A stretch of DNA of 64,000 nt from Beduinella massiliensis. Its GTDB lineage: Bacteria > Bacillota > Clostridia > Christensenellales > Aristaeellaceae. Positions 28,315 through 36,674 of this stretch are shown here, in pieces. A model generated the notes under the pieces. It was not told the DNA's origin, searched no databases, and saw nothing but the letters and a program-made list of their open reading frames with translations. Both the position numbers and the translations under genes were made by a program. Where the stretch lies: the NCBI RefSeq assembly GCF_900199405.1, contig NZ_LT963430.1:434001-498000 (forward strand). Reading direction: 5' to 3'. Each line of letters opens with the position of its first letter. The stretch's first letter is position 1.

Positions 28315-29379
28315 ATGAAGGATTTCAGAAGCAGCGCCGCGCGCGGCGTGACGCCCTACGTCTGCGGCGAGCAGCCGGACGACCGTGAATACATCAAGCT
28401 GAACGCGAACGAGAATGCCTATCCGCCGTCGCCCCGGGCGCTGGAGGCGATGCGCGCGCAGATGGAAAAGCTGCAGTACTATCCCGATCTCACAAGCGCG
28501 GGGCTTCGGCGCGCCATCGCGGACGCGCACGGCATCCGGCCGGAGCAGGTCTACGTGGGCAACGGATCGGACGAGGTGCTGGCCTTTTCCTTCCTCACGT
28601 TCTTCGCGGGAAAGACGCTTTGCGCGCCGGACCTGACGTATTCCTTTTACCCCTGCTACGCCAAGCTCTTCGGGGTGGACTACCGCGAGGCGCCGCTCCG
28701 TGAGGACTTCAGCGTGGACGTGGAGGCCCTGCTCGGCGGCGAGGGGGACGTCATCCTCGCCAACCCCAACGCGCCGACCTCGCTGGAGCTTTCGCAGGGG
28801 ACGATTCGCGAGATGGCGGAGCGGCTGAACCGGCAGGGGCGGCTGCTGATCGTGGACGAGGCCTACGCAGCCTTCGGCACGGGCACGGCGATTCCGCTGA
28901 TCGACGCCTACCCCAACGTGCTCGTCATCCGTACGTTTTCCAAGGCGCACGCATTGGCGGGGCTGCGCATCGGCTACGCGGTGGGCCAGGAGGCGCTGAT
29001 CGAGGCCCTGAACGGCGTGAAGGACTCCATCAACTCCTACCCGCTGGATCGCCTGGCCGCCGCCGCCGCGCAGGCCGCGATTGAGGACACGGCCTATCTG
29101 GAGCAAACGGTCTCCCTGATCTGCCAAACGCGCGACCGCACGGCGCAGCGCCTTGCAAAGCTGGGCATGACCGTGCTGCCCTCGCGCACGAATTTCCTGT
29201 TCGCGACGCATCCGGACGTACCCGCGCGCACGCTGCTGCAGGCTCTGCGCGAGGACGGCATCCTCGTCCGCCACTTCAGCCATCCGCGGCTTGAAAACTA
29301 CCTGCGCATCACCGTGGGCACGGACGAGCAGATGGACAGGGTGGTGCGCGGCGTGGAGCGGGCGATCGGCCGGGCATGA
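28315..29379 (+). CDS. hisC: Histidinol-phosphate aminotransferase
   Basis: A PLP-dependent class I/II aminotransferase of 354 residues. Visible motifs are YIKLNANENAYPPSP (about 24-38), VGNGSDEVLAFSF (about 81-93), LANPNAPTS (about 146-154), LLIVDEAYAAF (about 177-187) and the PLP lysine in RTFSKAHALAGLRIGYAVG (about 206-224). The NANENAYPPSP start is typical of HisC, which transfers the amino group in histidine synthesis; some relatives act on other substrates. It stands alone, away from other his genes. The ATG at 28315 is preceded by only a weak site (GCAGGAAAT). Confidence 0.85.
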   Translation: MKDFRSSAARGVTPYVCGEQPDDREYIKLNANENAYPPSPRALEAMRAQMEKLQYYPDLTSAGLRRAIADAHGIRPEQVYVGNGSDEVLAFSFLTFFAGKTLCAPDLTYSFYPCYAKLFGVDYREAPLREDFSVDVEALLGGEGDVILANPNAPTSLELSQGTIREMAERLNRQGRLLIVDEAYAAFGTGTAIPLIDAYPNVLVIRTFSKAHALAGLRIGYAVGQEALIEALNGVKDSINSYPLDRLAAAAAQAAIEDTAYLEQTVSLICQTRDRTAQRLAKLGMTVLPSRTNFLFATHPDVPARTLLQALREDGILVRHFSHPRLENYLRITVGTDEQMDRVVRGVERAIGRA

Positions 29380-29508
29380 GGGCGAAGGCCTTCCGGTCGG
29401 GTGCCGGTTGGAAACTGAAAGAAGCGAAAGTGCGCAGAATCTGACATATAGTGACGCTTTCGGTCAAATCCTGCCGTAAATGATCTAATATATGGAAAGC
29501 CCGCTAAG

Positions 29509-29550
29509 ATTAGAGTGCCTAAGACCAACTACAAAGGATGGTGCTCTAAT
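29509..29550 (+). promoter_or_regulatory. Inverted repeat enclosing the ribosome-binding site of the Spo0A-like gene
   Basis: ATTAGAG (29509-29515) and CTCTAAT (29544-29550) are exact inverted arms; AAAGGA lies in the loop and the ATG begins in the right arm. Pairing would hide the start codon. Confidence 0.4.
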
Positions 29551-29893
29551 GATGAAGAACGCTTATGAAACCGTGACCTCGTGCGGAGGGAACATTACGC
29601 GCTGCGGCTACGCGTACCTGGCGTCTGCGGCTGAAATCGTCGCGCGGCGCGGCGATTATCCGCACGGAAAGCTGGGCAGGGAAGTTTACGCGCAGGTGGC
29701 GGCCATTCACGGCAGCGAAAAGAAGCGGGTCTCACGCGACCTGGCGCGCGCCGTAGAGGACATCTGGCTGCACGGCGACCGCGAGATGCTGGAGACGATC
29801 CTTCGCCACAAGGCGGTCACAAAGCCGTCGCCCGGCGAGATGATTCTGGCGCTTGCGATTTTCATAGCGGACGGCGAAAAGACCATCATATGA
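29549..29893 (+). CDS. Stand-alone Spo0A C-terminal-like DNA-binding domain protein
   Basis: The 114-residue protein is made almost entirely of a domain that matches the effector half of Spo0A: GYAYLASAAEIVA (about residues 16-28, like GYLYLREAI), LGREVYAQVAAIHGSEKKRV (about 40-59), DLARAVEDIWLHGD (about 62-75, like AIRHAIEVAWSRGN) and KPSPGEMILALA (about 92-103). The receiver domain is absent, so it cannot be controlled by phosphorylation in the usual way. It may bind 0A-box-like sites. ATG 29549 and 29552 are adjacent; AAAGGA lies 11 or more bases upstream. Confidence 0.7.
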   Translation: MMKNAYETVTSCGGNITRCGYAYLASAAEIVARRGDYPHGKLGREVYAQVAAIHGSEKKRVSRDLARAVEDIWLHGDREMLETILRHKAVTKPSPGEMILALAIFIADGEKTII

Positions 29894-29913
29894 AGGCGGC
29901 ACGGCAGGCACGT

Positions 29914-29942
29914 AAAAAAGGCGCTCAGACTGAGCGCCTTTT
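29914..29942. terminator. Bidirectional terminator between convergent genes
   Basis: GGCGCTC, loop AGACT, GAGCGCC with flanking AAAAAA and TTTT serves both the Spo0A-like gene (plus) and the GntR/LacI-type regulator (minus). Confidence 0.88.
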
Positions 29943-29965
29943 GTCGTACGAAGAGATAAAGCGGC

Positions 29966-31021
29966 TTAGAGCGCGCGGACGGAGCCGCGCAGCACGACCT
30001 GCACGTCGGTAAGCAGGTGCAGGGGCGCCAACTCGTCGGGATGGGCGAGCCGCCAGAGCAGCAATTCTGCGGCGCGCTGGCCGATGAGGTCGAAATCCTG
30101 GCGGATGGTGCTGAGCGGAACCGGGTTGTCCGGCGAATAGATATTGTCGTCAAAGCCGAAGACGGAGAGATCTTCAGGCACGCGGAGCCCGCGCCCAAGC
30201 AGCTCGCGGATGGCGGCGCCCGCCAGCCGGTCGCTGCAGCAGAAGAGGGCCGTCAGTTCGCCCCGGCGCACGCGGGAGACGATGGCGTCGTAATCCGCGC
30301 GCTCCATCAGCGCCTGATCCCCGCAGGGCAGGCCCGCCTGCCGCATGGCGTGGCAGAAGCCCGCGAAGCGCTCCTGTTCGGAGCTGAGGAAGAACAGGTT
30401 GCCGCAAAAACAGATCTTGCGGTGGCCCATGCCGATCAGCGTGCGCGTGGCTAAAATGCCCCCGTCGTAGTTGTTGGAGCCGACGTATAAAGAGGGCTTC
30501 TCGTAGTCGTGGCGGTCGATCAGCACGTAAGGAAGCCCGTTGGAGAGGATGAGATCGAGCTCTTCGCGGTTACAGGCAGGGTCGAAGGGGTAGATGAGGA
30601 ACCCTTCGACCCGCTGGCCGAGCATGCGCTCGATGCCCTCGCGCGAGATCTTGGGATTCGTGCTGTTCCAATCGATCAGCAGCGAGTAGCCGCGCTGCGT
30701 CAGCGTGCGCTGAATGCCGCTGATGATGCGCGTGAGCGAGAGCGCCGGATAGCTCTCCTGCGTCAGCATCATCGCGATGAGGCGGCTGGACTCCGCCGCG
30801 GGCCGGGGCGCCGCGCTGACGAAGCTGCCAGATCCCCGGGCCCGTCGGATGTGGCCCGATTCCACGAGCAGCGAGAGCGCCTTGCGGACGGTGATGGCGC
30901 TGACGCCGAACTCTTCGGCGAGCTGCGCCTCGTTTTTCAGCTTTTCGTTTGGCGCGAGCTTCCCGCTGCTGATGCGCATGAGGAGCTGCTCGCGGACCTG
31001 TTCGTACTTTGGCTGTGACAT
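29966..31021 (-). CDS. GntR-type regulator with LacI/periplasmic-binding-like sensor domain
   Basis: The 351-residue protein joins a GntR winged helix (about residues 1-70; YEQVREQLLMRISSGKLAPN, LAEEFGVSAITVRKALSLL) to a sugar-binding LacI-like domain (about 80-351; DRLAGAAIRELLGRGLRVPE and SVFGFDDNIYSPDNPVPLST). This AraR-like architecture binds operators until a sugar ligand releases it. It is divergent from the importer genes at 31347, the likely target. Start ATG 31021 follows GGGGG; longer frames would run through the promoter. Confidence 0.88.
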   Translation of the reverse strand: MSQPKYEQVREQLLMRISSGKLAPNEKLKNEAQLAEEFGVSAITVRKALSLLVESGHIRRARGSGSFVSAAPRPAAESSRLIAMMLTQESYPALSLTRIISGIQRTLTQRGYSLLIDWNSTNPKISREGIERMLGQRVEGFLIYPFDPACNREELDLILSNGLPYVLIDRHDYEKPSLYVGSNNYDGGILATRTLIGMGHRKICFCGNLFFLSSEQERFAGFCHAMRQAGLPCGDQALMERADYDAIVSRVRRGELTALFCCSDRLAGAAIRELLGRGLRVPEDLSVFGFDDNIYSPDNPVPLSTIRQDFDLIGQRAAELLLWRLAHPDELAPLHLLTDVQVVLRGSVRAL

Positions 31022-31061
31022 GTCGATCCCCCATCCGGATTTGCCATAGGGTGTTTTTAGG

Positions 31062-31099
31062 TAGTATACAGACTGAAACCGGAAAAAGCAAGTATACTT
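31062..31099. promoter_or_regulatory. Candidate GntR-regulator operators with AGTATAC core
   Basis: TAGTATACAG (31062-31071) and the perfect palindrome AAGTATACTT (31090-31099) share AGTATAC. Related half-sites AGTATA (31241-31246) and TATACT (31265-31270) flank the start of the importer transcript. The first pair overlaps the regulator's own promoter and the second pair lies just downstream of the importer promoter. Confidence 0.5.
31063..31091 (-). promoter_or_regulatory. Promoter of the GntR/LacI-type regulator
   Basis: On the minus strand TTGCTT (31091-31086) and TATACT (31068-31063) are 17 bases apart and overlap both AGTATAC elements, consistent with autoregulation. Confidence 0.6.
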
Positions 31100-31210
31100 T
31101 AATGGGCGGAAAAAGCAAAGAAATGTTGCTGCAAGACATGCAAAATGGAAAGATAAGAAGAAAGTTGTGCATTTAACGTAGATTTTACGCGCAATTTTGC
31201 AAAAATAGCC

Positions 31211-31239
31211 TTGACAAGCGCGCTTTGTCGCCTTAGAAT
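31211..31239 (+). promoter_or_regulatory. Promoter of the LplABC-type importer
   Basis: TTGACA (31211-31216) and TAGAAT (31234-31239) are 17 bases apart, followed by AGTATA/TATACT half-sites at 31241-31270. Confidence 0.75.
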
Positions 31240-31346
31240 AAGTATAAACTTTTGCGAATGATATATACTTAATTTGAAAAGAATGTATATGTCTTCGCGA
31301 GAAACCCGCTCGCGCGGGTGCAATCAATTTGAAGGGGGTTACTTAC

Positions 31347-32927
31347 ATGAACCACGCGAAACGATGGATGGCGCTGCTGCTTGCGCTGCTGTTCCTTGGC
31401 GGCACCGCGCTGGCGGACACCTCCGTGCTCAACGAATCGGGATTCCCGATCGTGAAGGAGCCCGTCACGCTGCGGGTGATGGGCAGCATCTCCCCGGTAC
31501 AGCCGGAGTTTAAGGATATGTACCTGATGAACAAGTACGAGGAGATGACGGGCGTACACGTCGAATGGACGAGCGTGCCCTCCTCCGCGCGCACGGAGCG
31601 CGTGACGCTGGCGATCAGCAGCGGCGACCTGCCGGACGTGTTCTTCAAGTGCGGCATTTCGGCCAGCAGCTTACAGGTATACGGCGATTCGGGCGACCTG
31701 CTCGACCTGGCGCCGATGCTGGAAACCTACGCGCCCAACTTCTGGGCCTACGCGCAGCAGTATCCGGATGTGCTGGCCAGCGTGACCACGCCGGACGGGA
31801 AAATCTACTCGCTGCCCGCGATTGCGGACGCGCCGGCGGCCCGGATGAACAAGAAGCTCTACTTCAACCAGCACTTTATGGACGCGCTGAACCTTTCGCA
31901 GCCCCGGACGGCGGACGAGCTGTACGCGGTGCTCAAGGCCATGAAGGAGGGCGACCCGAACGGAAACGGCGAGGCGGACGAAGTGCCCCTCAGCGAGAGC
32001 ACGGGCACGCTTTACATGGTGTTCGGCGGCCTCTACGGACGCTTTAACCGCGGCACGCACCACGAGGAGTACGACGTGGATCCGCAGACCGGCGCCATTC
32101 GCCACATCAAGACGTCGGATGCGTTCCGGCAGACGCTCGAGTTCATGAACAAGCTCTATGCCGAGGGCATCATCGACCAGGAGAGCATCACCTTTAACGA
32201 CGCGCGTGCGGTGGGCCTGATCTCGCAGGATCGCCAGGGCGTATACTTCGCCACCAACCTGGCGCTGCTGCCTGCGGACAAGATGGACGAGTGGACGCCG
32301 GCCGAGGGCTGGGTGGACGGCGCGATCTGGCCGCTGATGCGTTCGCACCTGCACAGCGTGGGCGCGTTCGCGATTTCGGCGGACTGCAAGAACCCGGAGG
32401 TTGCCCTGCGCTGGGTGGACTACTTCTACAGCGAAGAGGGCGTGCGCTTCTTCCACTACGGCATCGATGGAGATACCTGCCAGACGAACGCGGACGGCTC
32501 GCTGTCCTACGTGGATTCCATCCTCGCTCAGGTGACGGGCGACAAGAGCTACGACGAGGTCGTCTCCCAGTACAGCGCGTACTGCGGCGGAAACAACCCG
32601 ACGATCATGTCTTATCCGGGCTACGCGGGCATGGAGCTCAGCCCTGTGCCGATGGCCTCTGCGGAGGCGCTGTCCGCCTACACGCCCGAGATCATCTGGC
32701 CCTTCTTCAGCTACACCGACGAGGAGAAGGAGATCGTGACCACGACGGGCACCGAGATCGACAACTACGTCCGTCAGACCTGCGCGGAGTTCCTCACCGG
32801 CGAGCGCGAGCTCAGCGATGCGGAGTGGAACGGCTATGTCCAGCGCGTAAACGACATGGGCCTTGACGCGATGCTCAAGGTGATGACCGACGCGTCGGCG
32901 CGCGCGATGGCGATCGTTGGGGCGTAA
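31347..32927 (+). CDS. Extracellular sugar-binding protein (LplA-like)
   Basis: The 526-residue protein has a signal peptide (MNHAKRWMALLLALLFLGG, cleavage likely after ALA near residue 24) and a large solute-binding domain with YLMNKYEEMTGVHVEWTSVP (about 56-75). No lipobox cysteine is visible, unlike most Gram-positive binding proteins. Its partners are two LplB/LplC-type permeases directly downstream, a group that takes up complex oligosaccharides. No ATPase gene is present, so a shared MsmX-type ATPase is likely. The start follows AAGGGGG; regulation is probably by the divergent GntR/LacI-type protein. Confidence 0.88.
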   Translation: MNHAKRWMALLLALLFLGGTALADTSVLNESGFPIVKEPVTLRVMGSISPVQPEFKDMYLMNKYEEMTGVHVEWTSVPSSARTERVTLAISSGDLPDVFFKCGISASSLQVYGDSGDLLDLAPMLETYAPNFWAYAQQYPDVLASVTTPDGKIYSLPAIADAPAARMNKKLYFNQHFMDALNLSQPRTADELYAVLKAMKEGDPNGNGEADEVPLSESTGTLYMVFGGLYGRFNRGTHHEEYDVDPQTGAIRHIKTSDAFRQTLEFMNKLYAEGIIDQESITFNDARAVGLISQDRQGVYFATNLALLPADKMDEWTPAEGWVDGAIWPLMRSHLHSVGAFAISADCKNPEVALRWVDYFYSEEGVRFFHYGIDGDTCQTNADGSLSYVDSILAQVTGDKSYDEVVSQYSAYCGGNNPTIMSYPGYAGMELSPVPMASAEALSAYTPEIIWPFFSYTDEEKEIVTTTGTEIDNYVRQTCAEFLTGERELSDAEWNGYVQRVNDMGLDAMLKVMTDASARAMAIVGA

Positions 32928-32937
32928 GGAACAGGAC

Positions 32938-32973
32938 GCGCCGGGGCCGCTGACGCTCCGGCGCTTTTTATTT
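32938..32973 (+). terminator. Intercistronic hairpin/partial terminator
   Basis: GCGCCGG (32938-32944) and CCGGCGC (32958-32964) followed by TTTTTATTT lie between the binding-protein and permease genes. Such structures lower permease expression relative to the binding protein. Confidence 0.7.
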
Positions 32974-32996
32974 CGACTGCACAGGAGGTTTGCGGG

Positions 32997-33917
32997 ATGC
33001 AACCGAAGAAAATGCGCCTCTTACGGCGCTCGGCACACAAGTACTGGGATCTTTACCTGCTGCTCATCCCGGTGCTCGTCTACTTCATCGTCTTCAAGTA
33101 CCTGCCGATGTACGGCCTGCAAATCTCCTTTCGCAATTATCAGCCGCGCAAGGGCTTTCTGGGCAGCGAATGGGTGGGGCTCAAGCACTTCGCGCGCTTC
33201 TTTTCCTCCTACAACTGCTTTCAGATCATCGGCAATACCGTCATCCTCTCGCTGCTGAACCTGCTGTTCTGCTTTCCTCTGCCCATTTTGCTCGCGCTGC
33301 TGCTCAACGAGATGCGAAACGGCGCTTATAAAAAGGTGGTGCAGACCGCGACCTATGCGCCGCACTTTCTGTCCACCGTGGTCGTGGTGGGCATGCTGAC
33401 GGCCTTCTGCTCGCCCTCCACGGGCATCGTGAACACGATCTTGCGCGCCTTTGGGAGGCAGCCGATCTACTTCATGGCCAAGGGCGAGTGGTTCAGGCCG
33501 CTGTACATCATCTCCGAGGTATGGACCAGCATGGGCTGGGATTCGATCATCTTCCTTTCCGCGCTGGCGGGCGTGGACGTGCAGATGTACGAGGCCGCGC
33601 GTATCGACGGCGCCAGCCGCGTAAAACAGCTGCTGTACATCACGCTGCCCTCCATCGTGCCCACCATCGCGGTCATGCTGATTTTGAACTGCGGGCGCGT
33701 GATGAACATCGGTTTTGAAAAGGTGTTCCTCATGCAGACGGATCTGAACCTGAGCGTGAGCGAGGTCATCTCCACGTTCGTCTACCGCCAGGGCATCGCG
33801 GACACGCAGACGAGCTATGCCACGGCCGTCGGGCTCATGAATTCGGGCGTGAACTTTCTGCTGGTGATCCTCGTCAACGAGATCTCCAAGCGCGTATCGG
33901 AGGTGGGCTTATGGTAA
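32997..33917 (+). CDS. Sugar ABC transporter permease (LplB-like)
   Basis: A 306-residue membrane protein with about six segments. The N-terminal part has LLIPVLVYFIVFKYLPMYGL (about 22-41), typical of LplB, and the ATPase-contact loop reads AARIDGASRVKQLLYITLPS (about 200-219), the EAA motif. It overlaps the next permease by seven bases. An AGGAGG site precedes the ATG. Confidence 0.9.
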   Translation: MQPKKMRLLRRSAHKYWDLYLLLIPVLVYFIVFKYLPMYGLQISFRNYQPRKGFLGSEWVGLKHFARFFSSYNCFQIIGNTVILSLLNLLFCFPLPILLALLLNEMRNGAYKKVVQTATYAPHFLSTVVVVGMLTAFCSPSTGIVNTILRAFGRQPIYFMAKGEWFRPLYIISEVWTSMGWDSIIFLSALAGVDVQMYEAARIDGASRVKQLLYITLPSIVPTIAVMLILNCGRVMNIGFEKVFLMQTDLNLSVSEVISTFVYRQGIADTQTSYATAVGLMNSGVNFLLVILVNEISKRVSEVGLW

Positions 33918-34825
33918 CGCATGCGGCAAAAGGGAGAAAGATCCGCCAGAGCGCGGAGGATCGGGCCTTCAGCCTGATCGTCTATTCGCTGGGCGCGCTG
34001 TTCATGATTCTGGCCGCTTACCCGATCCTCTACGTCTTTTCTGCGTCGATCTCAAGCCCGGAGCTGATCGTCTCGGGCGACATCGTGCTGCTGCCACGCG
34101 GGATTCAGTTCCGCGCGTACGAGGCGGTGCTTAAAAGCAGCGAGGTGCTGCTCGGCTACCGCAATACGATCCTCTATTCGGTGACAGGCACCGCGATCAA
34201 CATCGTGCTGACGACCCTCGGCGCCTACGTGCTCTCCCGCCCGGACTTGGTGGGGCGCAACCTGCTGACGTTCCTCATTTCCTTTACGATGTTCTTCTCC
34301 GGCGGCATGATACCGACCTACATTACCATCAAGAACCTGCATCTGCTCAACACGTTTTGGGTCATGGTGCTGCCAGGCGCGGTTTCCGCGACCAACCTCA
34401 TCATCATGCGCAATTTTTTTCAGCACTCGATCTCGCAGGAAATCATCGAGGCTGCCTGGGTGGACGGCTGCTCAAACACGGGCACCCTCTGGCGCATCGT
34501 GCTGCCCATTTCGGGCTCCATTCTGGCGGTCATGGTGATCTTCTACTTCGTGGGCCACTGGAACGCCTACTTCGACGCGATGATCTACCTGAGCGACAAG
34601 TCGCGCTATCCCCTGCAGGTGTTCCTGCGTGAAATTCTCATTCAAAACCAGTTGGGCGACATGGCGGGCGGCGCGGACACCGTGGGCCAAAGCGAAATGA
34701 CCCTGCTGTACGAGGCGCTCAAGTACGCGGTCATCGTCGTGGCGACGCTGCCGGTCCTGCTCATTTACCCCTTTATGCAGCGCTACTTCGTCAAGGGCAT
34801 CATGATGGGTTCCATCAAAGGTTAA
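33911..34825 (+). CDS. Carbohydrate ABC transporter permease (YtcP/LplC-like)
   Basis: A 304-residue six-segment permease of the LplC/YtcP type. The EAA loop is EAAWVDGCSNTGTLWRIVLP (about 179-198), and the tail ends KGIMMGSIKG, a hallmark of this subfamily. It is the second half of the transmembrane pair with the gene at 32997. Confidence 0.9.
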   Translation: MVTHAAKGRKIRQSAEDRAFSLIVYSLGALFMILAAYPILYVFSASISSPELIVSGDIVLLPRGIQFRAYEAVLKSSEVLLGYRNTILYSVTGTAINIVLTTLGAYVLSRPDLVGRNLLTFLISFTMFFSGGMIPTYITIKNLHLLNTFWVMVLPGAVSATNLIIMRNFFQHSISQEIIEAAWVDGCSNTGTLWRIVLPISGSILAVMVIFYFVGHWNAYFDAMIYLSDKSRYPLQVFLREILIQNQLGDMAGGADTVGQSEMTLLYEALKYAVIVVATLPVLLIYPFMQRYFVKGIMMGSIKG

Positions 34826-34835
34826 AGGAGCGGCT

Positions 34836-35690
34836 ATGACGACTTTATATCAGTTGCAGCTGGATCAGCGCGACGTCGATTGCGGCATGAGCTACGTAAT
34901 CCAGCTCGAATCCGGCCATTTTTTCCTTGTAGACGGCGGCTACTTTACGCCCGGGGAGGCGGACCGGCTGTACGAATTTCTGCGCGCCCGCTGCATCGGC
35001 GCGCCGGTGGTGGCAGGCTGGTATTTCAGCCACGCGCACCAGGACCACATCGGCGTCTTTCTGGACATGATGGAGTGCCATGGGGCGGATATTGAGCTCT
35101 GCGGCCTCTATTTCAACTTTCAGCCGGTCGATCTGCCGGAAACGAGCGAGGGCTGGCGGACGAAGTGCAACGACCTGGCGACTGTGCGCCGTTTTTACGA
35201 GGTGCTGGAGGAGCGCTGCGCGGGCGTGCCGGTGCATACGCTGCGGACGGGCGAGCGGCTGCGCGTGGAGGAGCTCTCCCTCGAGGTGCTTTACACACAC
35301 GAGGACCTGGACGTGGCCTCGACGTTCAACGATCATTCGACGGTCGCCATGCTCATGGCCTGCGGGCAGCGCATCCTGCTGCTGGGCGACGTATTCACCG
35401 AAGGCAGCCGCATATTGCTCCGGCGCCCGGAAAAGCTCCGCTGCGACATCGTGCAGGTATCGCACCACGGCTACGGTGGGGCGACGCGGGCGCTCTACGA
35501 GGCGACAGGCGCGCGGGTGGCGCTGTGGCCCACGCCCATCTACGGCGTGGAGCCCAACATCCGCCGCCCAGCGAACCATTACCTGCTCAAAGAGTCGAGC
35601 GTCGTGGAGCACATCGTAAGCGGACGGGGGACTGCCCGGCTGGTGCTGCCCTACGCGCCGCGAGCCAAGGACGATCGAGCTGGCAGCTGA
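34836..35690 (+). CDS. Metallo-beta-lactamase-fold hydrolase linked to the sugar importer
   Basis: The 284-residue protein carries the HxHxDH metal motif as SHAHQDHIG (about residues 67-75), LLLGDVF for the aspartate ligand (about 184-190) and VSHHGYGG (about 209-216), close to the ComEC-type subgroup of the fold. No signal peptide is seen, so it works inside the cell. It starts ten bases after the permease gene and ends the operon. Members of the fold hydrolyse phosphodiesters, lactones or thioesters; a role on an imported sugar derivative is inference. No glycoside hydrolase is encoded in this operon. Confidence 0.8.
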   Translation: MTTLYQLQLDQRDVDCGMSYVIQLESGHFFLVDGGYFTPGEADRLYEFLRARCIGAPVVAGWYFSHAHQDHIGVFLDMMECHGADIELCGLYFNFQPVDLPETSEGWRTKCNDLATVRRFYEVLEERCAGVPVHTLRTGERLRVEELSLEVLYTHEDLDVASTFNDHSTVAMLMACGQRILLLGDVFTEGSRILLRRPEKLRCDIVQVSHHGYGGATRALYEATGARVALWPTPIYGVEPNIRRPANHYLLKESSVVEHIVSGRGTARLVLPYAPRAKDDRAGS

Positions 35691-35730
35691 AAAACGCTCT
35701 GCGGCGCAACGTAAACCAAGAAAGAGAACC

Positions 35731-35796
35731 GTGCAGCAGAAAAATCCGCCTCTGAACGGCTTTTATTGCCGTATAGAGGCGGATTTTCTGTGCACT
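35731..35796. terminator. Large bidirectional terminator
   Basis: AAAATCCGCCTCT (35741-35753) and AGAGGCGGATTTT (35775-35787) form a perfect 13-bp stem with an inner ACGGC/GCCGT hairpin; outer GTGCA/TGCAC arms extend it. It separates the convergent importer and ydh-like operons. Confidence 0.88.
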
Positions 35797-35832
35797 TTTT
35801 TTGGAGCTGCCTTGCAACGGCTCCTTTTTTTC

Positions 35833-36573
35833 TCACGAGTTGGTTTCGTCCTCCTCGCCGTAGTTGGCCATGGCCCGGCCATACTTGTCCGTAAAGTAAT
35901 TTGACGAGTACAGATAGGGTACGCCGTTGAAGGCGTTCACCCGCTTGATGTCCGCGTACTGCGGGTCGCGGGCGATGGCGTCCAGCGCCCGCTCGATCTG
36001 CGGCGGGGTCATGAAGTACGGGTGGCGGCTGAAGTAAGCCTCCGGGGTGGCGGCAGGGTAGGTTTTGCAGTTAAAGCGGACCATTTCCGCGATGGTGCGG
36101 GGCATGTCCTTTTCTTCCACCAGCATGGCGATGTGCGCGTAGTTTTTCGTCATGAAGGCGTCGGAGTAATAGTAGACGTCCTTGCTGCCCTCGATCCGGT
36201 CGATGTCCCCGCACGAAGCGGTTTCGGCCATCTGGACGAGGAGCGCCTCCAGGTTCTCCTCCTCCTGCTCCAGCAGGCGCCTGCCGGTGAGCAGGCTGCC
36301 GCGCGTGCGCTCACGGATGAAATCCGCCAGCAGCTCCGCCTGCGTCTTTTCGGCGGGCGCGGGCGCCGGCTCCTCCTCGGGAAAGGGAGGGAAGGTGTCC
36401 TCGACTTCGGGGAGCGATTGCAGGTAGCTGCAAAGCTCCGGCTTTTCCCCGGCATCCGGGGCGCTTTTCTGCATCGCGGGGTCCAGCGCGTCGCTGAATT
36501 CCCCGGGGATTTCGTCCTTCTTTACGATTTCTTCCTTGGCAAAGCCCGGCTTGCGCCGTCCAAACAGCGGCAT
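35833..36573 (-). CDS. YdhW-like protein of unknown function
   Basis: The 246-residue protein has a charged, low-complexity N-terminal third (rich in Glu and Pro, residues 1-85) and a folded C-terminal part with EGSKDVYYYSDAFMTKNYAH (about 136-155) and AFNGVPYLYSSNYFTDKYG (about 216-234). No cofactor motif or membrane segment is seen. It is third in an operon after ydhY- and ydhV-like genes, the position of ydhW in the E. coli ydhYVWXUT operon, and the conserved part looks similar to YdhW as I remember it. Assignment rests on synteny and weak similarity. Confidence 0.55.
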   Translation of the reverse strand: MPLFGRRKPGFAKEEIVKKDEIPGEFSDALDPAMQKSAPDAGEKPELCSYLQSLPEVEDTFPPFPEEEPAPAPAEKTQAELLADFIRERTRGSLLTGRRLLEQEEENLEALLVQMAETASCGDIDRIEGSKDVYYYSDAFMTKNYAHIAMLVEEKDMPRTIAEMVRFNCKTYPAATPEAYFSRHPYFMTPPQIERALDAIARDPQYADIKRVNAFNGVPYLYSSNYFTDKYGRAMANYGEEDETNS

Positions 36574-36674
36574 ACTTTCATTCCTTTCGGAAAAGCGATC
36601 AATCGCCTGATGTGATGCATAGAAGGCGCGGGAGAGCCGCCTCACGTTCGGGCGCGGCTCCCCCGCAGCGCGTA

